From Pectobacterium sp. A5351 (GTDB lineage Bacteria > Pseudomonadota > Gammaproteobacteria > Enterobacterales > Enterobacteriaceae), in contig NZ_CP116477.1 of the NCBI RefSeq assembly GCF_028335745.1, positions 2,542,001 through 2,606,000 on the forward strand: 64,000 nucleotides of DNA, read 5' to 3'. The position numbers and the translations under genes were made by a program. This document shows, piece after piece, positions 58,752 to 64,000 of the stretch (position 1 is its first letter; every line of letters begins with the position of its first letter). The notes under the pieces are model-generated. The model saw only the letters and a list, made by a program, of their open reading frames with translations, did not search any database and had not been told where the DNA came from.

Positions 58752-59690
58752 TCAGTTAAAGGGTTTCAGGTCGACACGCGCCATCATCGCGGCCAACTGA
58801 GGACGATCGGTAATACCAACATTACTTTGGCTCACGGCCAGAGCCGAAACTGCCGTCGCCAAACGCAAAGTGTGCTCACTGGACTCACGCATTAATAAGC
58901 CATAAATCAACCCCCCAACCATGGAGTCGCCCGCACCTACCGTACTTACCACATCACAAGCCGGTGGTTTTGCCAGCCAGGCACCCGATGCATTCACCCA
59001 CAGCGCGCCTTCCGCACCCAGTGAGATCACAACATGTGCGATACCCTGTTCACGCAGCGCGTGGGCGGCATCCACCACATCAGCCAGCGTAGGTAATTTA
59101 CGCCCAGCCCATATTTCCAGCTCCCGGCGGTTTGGTTTCACCAACCAGGGAGAGGCTTTCAGTCCCGCCACCAGCGCTTCACGGCTGCTGTCGAAAATAA
59201 TGCAAGGACACTGCGTACGCAGACGCGACATCCAGTCGGTAAACGCATCAGGATCGACGCCAGCCGGCAGACTGCCGCTTACCGCAACCATGTCGAACTG
59301 CCCCAGCCAGCTCAGCGAATCATTGACGAAACGCTGCCAGTCCTGCTGTGTCACTTCAAAACCGGAAAAGTTGAAGTCGGTAACGTCACCATCTTTTTCG
59401 GTTAATTTGACGTTAATGCGCGTACGTCCTGGCACAACCTGGAAGCGGTTAGCAATGCCCAGTTCGCTGAACAGTTGCTGAAAACCATCCTGATTGTCTT
59501 TGCCCAGAAAGCCACCTACCGTGACATCAATCCCGAGATCTTTCAGCACCTTGGCAACGTTAATGCCTTTGCCTGCGGCGTGCAGACCCGCTGTCTGAAC
59601 CAGATTGACTTCGCCTTTCTCAACTTCCGGGCAATAGCCAACCAGGTCATAAGCTGGATTCAGGGTGATTGTGGCTACTCTCCTGCTCAT
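58752..59690 (-). CDS. fruK: 1-phosphofructokinase
   Basis: 312 residues, PfkB family. [12 protein letters not shown] near residue 8, [16 protein letters not shown] near 38 and [17 protein letters not shown] near 250 (catalytic Asp and anion hole) are the two PfkB signatures. It phosphorylates fructose-1-phosphate to fructose-1,6-bisphosphate. Its start overlaps the fruB stop by four bases, giving translational coupling. Confidence 0.96.
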   Translation of the reverse strand: MSRRVATITLNPAYDLVGYCPEVEKGEVNLVQTAGLHAAGKGINVAKVLKDLGIDVTVGGFLGKDNQDGFQQLFSELGIANRFQVVPGRTRINVKLTEKDGDVTDFNFSGFEVTQQDWQRFVNDSLSWLGQFDMVAVSGSLPAGVDPDAFTDWMSRLRTQCPCIIFDSSREALVAGLKASPWLVKPNRRELEIWAGRKLPTLADVVDAAHALREQGIAHVVISLGAEGALWVNASGAWLAKPPACDVVSTVGAGDSMVGGLIYGLLMRESSEHTLRLATAVSALAVSQSNVGITDRPQLAAMMARVDLKPFN

Positions 59691-60820
59691 GCTGCCCCCT
59701 CGCCCAAACCGGACGTAATCGCGTCGCCAATCGCGGCCAGTGCTTGTTCCGCATCGCTACCGCTGGCGGTGAAACGCAGTTTGTGACCTTTCTTCACGCC
59801 CAGTGCGACGACTTTCATCAGGCTGCGGCCATTTGCCGGTTTGCCTGTTCCATCCAGGTTGGTGACGGTAATCTCACTGCTGAACTGTTTGATCACGTTC
59901 ACCAGCATGGTTCCCGGACGTGCGTGCAGACCGTGCTCGTTGCGAATGGTAAATTCGGCTGTCAGCACTTCGCTCTCTTCCGGTACATCGCTGGTCAAAA
60001 GTGCCAGCAGCGTCGGTGCATCAGCTGTCAGCAGACGATCCGCTTTTTGTGCAATCAGCAGGTTACTCAGATAATCGATCGGCGCAAAAGCCTGATCGTC
60101 AGCCGCAGCTACCGTGACCAATAACGCCACGTTTTCACCATCAACGCTGAAAGGCGTAGCCGGGCGCGCCACTGCGGCTGCGCTGCTGAGGTTACCGACA
60201 GCACTATCGCTGAACCACACGCCTTGTCCCAGATTCAGCGGCTTACTGCTGACTGCGGTGCTGACGAAGCTGGCATCGGCTGCGCCGACCTGCTGAAGAC
60301 GACCCGCATTCAGCGCCTGAAGCGTCAGCAGATTATCGGTCGCCACATCCAGCGCAATCAGCGAGGTATCAAAGCGGAACTCCGCCAGTTGTTGCTCGCC
60401 CATCAGCAGGCTACGCAGTTCTTCTGCTGACGTGGTGCTTGCCAAGCGAGCCGCTACGCGATCGTCGCTCAGGACGTGAGTCAATTGGCGCAGCAACGCC
60501 AGATGTTCATCAGAACGGGCTGCAATACCCAACACCACGTAGGCGGTTTGATCTTCACCCCAGGCAATACCCTGAGGAAACTGAAATACTTGAACCCCGG
60601 TCTTCAATACCAGATCGCGGGTATCGGTGGTGCCGTGAGGGATAGCAATGCCGCTTCCCAAATAGGTGGATGTTTGCTGTTCGCGCTGGAGCATGCCGTC
60701 GACATACCCTGCGTTAACGCACCCGGCCTCGGTCAGTGCTGAAGCAACAAGCTGGATAGCTTCCTGCTTAGTACTGGCCGCTGCGCCCAAATGAATATCT
60801 TGCTGTGACAACTGGAACAT
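59687..60820 (-). CDS. fruB: PTS fructose EIIA/HPr fusion (FruB, FPr)
   Basis: 377 residues. The EIIA domain has its phospho-histidine in [10 protein letters not shown] near residue 62. A central linker domain (about 155-280) precedes a C-terminal HPr-like domain with phospho-His in [14 protein letters not shown] near residue 298 and the regulatory-site serine region NGRSLMKVV. It replaces HPr in the fructose PTS. GAGAGGAGAG precedes the ATG. First gene of fruBKA, with two Cra operators upstream. Confidence 0.96.
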   Translation of the reverse strand: MFQLSQQDIHLGAAASTKQEAIQLVASALTEAGCVNAGYVDGMLQREQQTSTYLGSGIAIPHGTTDTRDLVLKTGVQVFQFPQGIAWGEDQTAYVVLGIAARSDEHLALLRQLTHVLSDDRVAARLASTTSAEELRSLLMGEQQLAEFRFDTSLIALDVATDNLLTLQALNAGRLQQVGAADASFVSTAVSSKPLNLGQGVWFSDSAVGNLSSAAAVARPATPFSVDGENVALLVTVAAADDQAFAPIDYLSNLLIAQKADRLLTADAPTLLALLTSDVPEESEVLTAEFTIRNEHGLHARPGTMLVNVIKQFSSEITVTNLDGTGKPANGRSLMKVVALGVKKGHKLRFTASGSDAEQALAAIGDAITSGLGEGAA

Positions 60821-60843
60821 GGCTCTCCTCTCTTGCTGAAAGT

Positions 60844-60857
60844 TGAATCGTTTCAGC
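60844..60857 (-). promoter_or_regulatory. Cra (FruR) operator proximal to fruB
   Basis: On the minus strand GCTGAAACGATTCA agrees with the Cra consensus GCTGAAWCGWTTCA. It is 24 bp from the fruB start. Confidence 0.85.
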
Positions 60858-60907
60858 TTTTATGAGAAAAAAATGTGTCGATTGTTAGGGCGTTTCAAAA
60901 AAATTCC

Positions 60908-60921
60908 GCTGAAACGTTTCA
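60908..60921 (+). promoter_or_regulatory. Cra (FruR) operator distal to fruB
   Basis: GCTGAAACGTTTCA contains the perfect dyad TGAAACGTTTCA, the ideal Cra site. The two operators are 64 bp apart. The E. coli fruBKA promoter also has two Cra sites; repression relieved by fructose-1-phosphate is expected. Confidence 0.88.
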
Positions 60922-61153
60922 AAAGTCTCATTCTATTACGTCATTTATGCAAGCTTTCTACGCTGCTGACGTAACAGAATTTTGACATCACGCACATTTT
61001 AACGTGGATGATGCGCTGCCCGCCAACAAAAATCCGCAAATGGCTGAAGCCGTGCTGACGAAAAATAATGAAACAAGATTTCTGTTTCATTATAAACCCG
61101 AGTAGACTGTCGCGCTCGACAGCCTCTGCCTATTTTCCAAGCGCTATCAATTT

Positions 61154-62332
61154 ATGTTCACTCCTGCAAACACAACACGACGCCCGCTTGACCTGACATC
61201 GTCAGCATTCCTGGTTATTGCCTTTCTGACCGGAACAGCCGGCGCCCTGCAACTTCCTACGCTCAGCCTCTTTCTTTCCAGTGAAGTACAGGCTCGTCCT
61301 TTTCTGGTGGGAATGTTTTATACCGGCAGTGCGGTTATCGGCATTGTTGTCAGCCAGATGCTGGCCACGCGTTCGGACCGTCAGGGCGATCGCAAATCGC
61401 TGATCTTCGTCTGCTGCCTGCTGGGCGCACTGGCCTGCATGCTGTTTGCATGGAACCGTAACTACTTTATTCTGCTTTTTATCGGCGTGCTGCTGAGCAG
61501 CTTTGGCTCCACCGCCAACCCGCAGCTCTTTGCGCTGGCGCGGGAGCACGCGGATAAAACCGGCCGAGAAGCGGCAATGTTCAGCTCCATCCTCCGCGCC
61601 CAGATTTCTCTCGCCTGGGTTGTTGGCCCGCCTATCGCTTTTGCACTGGCGCTGGGATTCGGCTTCACGACGATGTATCTGACTGCGGCGGCCGTCTTTA
61701 TCCTGTGCGGTATTCTGGTCAAGCTCTTCTTACCTTCCATGCCCAAAGCGGTGGAAAAGACCACCTCAACGTTGGAATCGCCGCGTCGTAATCGCCGGGA
61801 TACGCTCTTGTTGTTCGTTGCCTGTACCTTGATGTGGACCTGCAACGGGATTTACCTCATTAATATGCCGCTTTATCTGGTGCATGAACTGCATCTGCCG
61901 GAGAAGCTGGCGGGGATCATGATGGGTGTGGCCGCCGGGCTGGAAATTCCGGTCATGTTGATTGCGGGCTACGTTGCCAAACGCTTCGGGAAACGTTTCC
62001 TGATGCGGCTTGCCGTTGCCTCAGGATTGCTGTTCTTCGGCGGCTTGCTGGTTCTCGATGGGGAAATTGCGCTGCTGGGGTTACAAGCGCTGAACGCGAT
62101 ATTTATTGGCATTCTGGCCGGAATCGGCATGCTCTATTTTCAGGATTTGATGCCCGGACAGGCCGGCGCGGCTACCACGCTGTTTACCAATACCACGCGC
62201 GTTGGCTGGATCATCTCTGGTTCACTGGCTGGGATCGTTGCGGAAATCTGGAACTATCACGCGGTCTTCTTCTTCGCGCTGCTAATGATCGTCGGTTCCA
62301 TCTATTGTATGTGGCGTATCAAAGAAGCCTAA
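61154..62332 (+). CDS. setB: Sugar efflux transporter SetB
   Basis: 392 residues, major facilitator family with 12 membrane helices. LTSSAFLVIAFLTGTAGALQLPTLSLFLSSEV near residue 15 and GSAVIGIVVSQMLATRSDRQGDRK near 58 are typical of the SET sugar-exporter family. E. coli SetB exports lactose and glucose. The gene follows fruBKA divergently, as in E. coli. The ATG lacks a strong ribosome-binding site. Confidence 0.9.
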   Translation: MFTPANTTRRPLDLTSSAFLVIAFLTGTAGALQLPTLSLFLSSEVQARPFLVGMFYTGSAVIGIVVSQMLATRSDRQGDRKSLIFVCCLLGALACMLFAWNRNYFILLFIGVLLSSFGSTANPQLFALAREHADKTGREAAMFSSILRAQISLAWVVGPPIAFALALGFGFTTMYLTAAAVFILCGILVKLFLPSMPKAVEKTTSTLESPRRNRRDTLLLFVACTLMWTCNGIYLINMPLYLVHELHLPEKLAGIMMGVAAGLEIPVMLIAGYVAKRFGKRFLMRLAVASGLLFFGGLLVLDGEIALLGLQALNAIFIGILAGIGMLYFQDLMPGQAGAATTLFTNTTRVGWIISGSLAGIVAEIWNYHAVFFFALLMIVGSIYCMWRIKEA

Positions 62333-62342
62333 TGGCCACACG

Positions 62343-62597
62343 TTAAGGGGCCGTATCGGCTTCCAGCTTGAGCAGGTAAACCATTGCCTCATCCCGATGG
62401 CTGAAGCACATATCTGCGCGCGGCTGTAGCCCTGCGCAAACCGCGGGCCGCAGCGGTGAATGAAATAATCCGCAGCGCATCGCGTCATCGAGATGGATAC
62501 AGGGCGTGTTCGCGGGCTTGCCGTGCGGCAGCCCCGGCATGGGGGTCGAAATCGATGGCGCGGTACAACAAGCACCGCAATGGGAGCGACAGTCCAT
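62343..62597 (-). CDS. yeiW: YkgJ-family cysteine-cluster protein YeiW
   Basis: 84 residues. CRSHCGACC near residues 3-11, then [14 protein letters not shown] and [14 protein letters not shown] supply eight cysteines spaced as in UPF0153 (zinc/iron-chelating) proteins. It matches E. coli YeiW. Function is unknown; metal binding is inferred. ATG 62597 has GGAGAG seven bases upstream. The stop is ten bases from the convergent setB stop. Confidence 0.88.
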   Translation of the reverse strand: MDCRSHCGACCTAPSISTPMPGLPHGKPANTPCIHLDDAMRCGLFHSPLRPAVCAGLQPRADMCFSHRDEAMVYLLKLEADTAP

Positions 62598-62759
62598 CAG
62601 CAAACTCTCCGGTGGGCTGACAAAAGATAGAGAGCGCCACGATAACAGTCCCGCAGCGAAAAACCAATATCAGCATCTTTATCTTATCACTTGCCTGAAC
62701 TCTCTGGCGCGAGTAACGTGTCGCCACAAAAATCACACTCCCTATAGCAGGAAATTTTT

Positions 62760-63332
62760 ATGGCAAGAGCGAACGAGATTAAACGCGGTATGGTCGTTAA
62801 CTATAACGACAAGTTATTGCTGGTAAAGGACATCGACGTCCAGAGCCCCAGCGCCCGCGGTGCCAGCACACTGTACAAAATGCGCTTTTCTGACGTGCGC
62901 ACGGGGTTGAAAGTGGAAGAGCGTTTTAAAGGCGATGATATTCTCGACACCATCACGCTGACGCGCCGCACGGTCACCTTCTCTTATATTGACGGCGACG
63001 AATACGTCTTTATGGATGATGAGGACTACACCCCTTACCTCTTCAAAAAAGATCAAATAGAAGAAGAGCTGCTGTTTATCCCTGAAGGCGGCATGCCGGG
63101 CATTCAGGTATTGAGCTGGGACGGCCAGATCATCGCGCTGGAACTGCCACAAACGGTGGATCTGGAAATCATTGATACCGCACCGGGCATTAAAGGCGCC
63201 TCCGCCAGTGCACGCAACAAACCTGCGACCATGAGCACCGGTCTGGTTATCCCTGTTCCAGAATATCTGAGCGCAGGTGAAAAGATCCGCATTCATATTC
63301 CAGAACGCCGCTACATGGGTCGCGCAGACTAA
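62760..63332 (+). CDS. yeiP: Elongation factor P-like protein EfpL (YeiP)
   Basis: 190 residues with the three beta-barrel domains of EF-P. The tip loop is [12 protein letters not shown] near residue 30, with an arginine where EF-P has its modified lysine, as known for YeiP. The C-terminal [15 protein letters not shown] is typical. EfpL helps ribosomes pass proline-containing stalling motifs. The start [13 protein letters not shown] matches the family; upstream ribosome-binding sequence is weak. Confidence 0.95.
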   Translation: MARANEIKRGMVVNYNDKLLLVKDIDVQSPSARGASTLYKMRFSDVRTGLKVEERFKGDDILDTITLTRRTVTFSYIDGDEYVFMDDEDYTPYLFKKDQIEEELLFIPEGGMPGIQVLSWDGQIIALELPQTVDLEIIDTAPGIKGASASARNKPATMSTGLVIPVPEYLSAGEKIRIHIPERRYMGRAD

Positions 63333-63340
63333 CAGTCTAC

Positions 63341-63385
63341 ATTGTGCTTTCCGCACAATACTTGTCGCCGGATGACCAATCCGGC
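63341..63385 (+). terminator. Two hairpins between yeiP and yeiR
   Basis: ATTGTGC/GCACAAT (63341-63359) and GCCGGA/TCCGGC (63367-63385) are perfect small stems in the 87-bp spacer. Neither has a U run, so partial attenuation is the most one can infer. Confidence 0.45.
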
Positions 63386-63419
63386 ACACGTCACCCCTCC
63401 CCCGCATTAGGAGCCTGCC

Positions 63420-64000
63420 ATGCTAACGAAAGTCAATTTGATTACGGGATTTCTCGGTAGTGGAAAAACCACCACGATTCGTCATCTTCTATCGCAAAAG
63501 CCTGAAGACGAAGTCTGGGCGGTACTGGTCAATGAATTCGGCGAAGTGGGCATTGACGGTGCGTTACTGGCGGACAGCGGTGCCGTCCTGAAAGAAATTC
63601 CCGGTGGCTGCATGTGCTGCGTGAACGGTCTACCTATGCAGGTTGGCCTGAATATGCTGCTGCAACAGAAAAAGCCTCACCGTCTACTCATCGAACCTAC
63701 AGGGCTCGGTCACCCGAAACAAATTCTCTCCTTGCTGACAAGTGACATCTATCAGCCCTGGCTAACATTGCAGACTACGCTATGCCTGCTGGATGCACGC
63801 CAGTTAAGTGAAACTCGTTACACGGAAAATGAGAACTTCCGCGATCAGCTTGCCGCCGCGGATATCATTATCGCCAACAAACGTGATACCTATACCCCCG
63901 ACGATCTCACAGCATTACAGCAATGGCAGCAGGCAAGCAGCGAGGGTCGACAACTTATCGAAGCCAGTCAGGGAAATATTGACCGACAACTGCTCGATCA
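63420..64000 (+). CDS. yeiR: COG0523 zinc-binding GTPase YeiR (C-terminal end outside window)
   Basis: The first 193 codons are present; the gene runs off the right edge. The P-loop GFLGSGKTTT is near residue 9, the metal-binding GGCMCC motif near residue 61, Walker B-like LLIEPTGLGHP near 85, and NKRD for guanine near 145. These are the marks of COG0523 (CobW-like) metallochaperone GTPases. E. coli YeiR binds zinc and hydrolyses GTP. AGGAG lies six bases before the ATG at 63420. Confidence 0.92.
   Translation, partial: MLTKVNLITGFLGSGKTTTIRHLLSQKPEDEVWAVLVNEFGEVGIDGALLADSGAVLKEIPGGCMCCVNGLPMQVGLNMLLQQKKPHRLLIEPTGLGHPKQILSLLTSDIYQPWLTLQTTLCLLDARQLSETRYTENENFRDQLAAADIIIANKRDTYTPDDLTALQQWQQASSEGRQLIEASQGNIDRQLLD

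Noticed and set aside
58921..59481. 186-codon frame antisense to fruK
   Set aside because: fruK has both PfkB signatures and operon context; the antisense frame lacks any recognisable domain.
63341..63385. Hairpins after yeiP considered as a strong terminator
   Set aside because: No U run follows either stem, so they are listed only with low confidence.
62814..63407. 197-codon frame antisense to yeiP
   Set aside because: yeiP is intact and conserved. The antisense frame reflects codon bias only.

Overview
The window is a gene-dense chromosomal segment of a member of the Enterobacterales. Most proteins can be matched from memory to named Escherichia coli K-12 proteins over their full length. 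The gene order, the two-block synteny, the paired intergenic repeats and a base composition near 50-53% GC by eye suggest a soft-rot enterobacterium of the Pectobacterium type. That genus call is inference. No rRNA, tRNA, prophage, insertion sequence or CRISPR array was seen.

Layout. Block A (1-34,300) follows the E. coli ybjD-to-rimO region. It holds ybjD (cut by the left edge), hcp-hcr (nitrosative stress), ybjT, amiD, artPIQM plus artJ (arginine uptake), rlmC, ybjO, potFGHI (putrescine uptake), ybjN, rimK, nfsA, grxA, ybjM, ybjL, the small RNA gene rybB with a near-consensus sigma-E promoter, deoC-deoR, dacC, a metQNI-type transporter, gstB, yliI and rimO. Relative to E. coli, ybjC is missing, deoC sits directly before deoR, metQNI lies between dacC and gstB, and a small two-gene module with a zeta-toxin-like kinase (31,789-32,690) stands at the bssR position.

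Block B (34,400-64,000) follows the E. coli sanA-to-yeiR region, about half a chromosome away there. It holds sanA, yeiB, folE, a chemoreceptor, a LysR regulator with frmA-fghA (formaldehyde detoxification), a second GST, a KTSC-domain protein, hcxA, an ABC sugar transporter lacking its binding protein, a D-2-hydroxyacid dehydrogenase, a CirA-type TonB receptor, lysP, yeiE/yeiH, nfo, fruBKA, setB, yeiW, yeiP (efpL) and the start of yeiR. The A/B junction is between rimO and sanA.

Regulation readable in the sequence: NsrR and FNR boxes before hcp; ARG-box pairs at 21-bp spacing before artP and artJ; twin 16-bp DeoR-type palindromes before deoC; a Fur box before cirA; two Cra/FruR boxes before fruBKA; a sigma-28-like promoter before the chemoreceptor; a sigma-E promoter before rybB. 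Many strong hairpin terminators mark operon ends.

The most interesting items are the RybB locus, the deoC-deoR operon with local operators, the zeta-like kinase pair, the nested palindromes between hcp and hcr, a shared intergenic repeat (11,304-11,342 and 25,520-25,561), the ABC sugar transporter without a binding protein, and a 17-bp perfect palindrome before cirA. I did not find a clearly unprecedented multi-gene system; the zeta-like pair is the best candidate for an under-described one.
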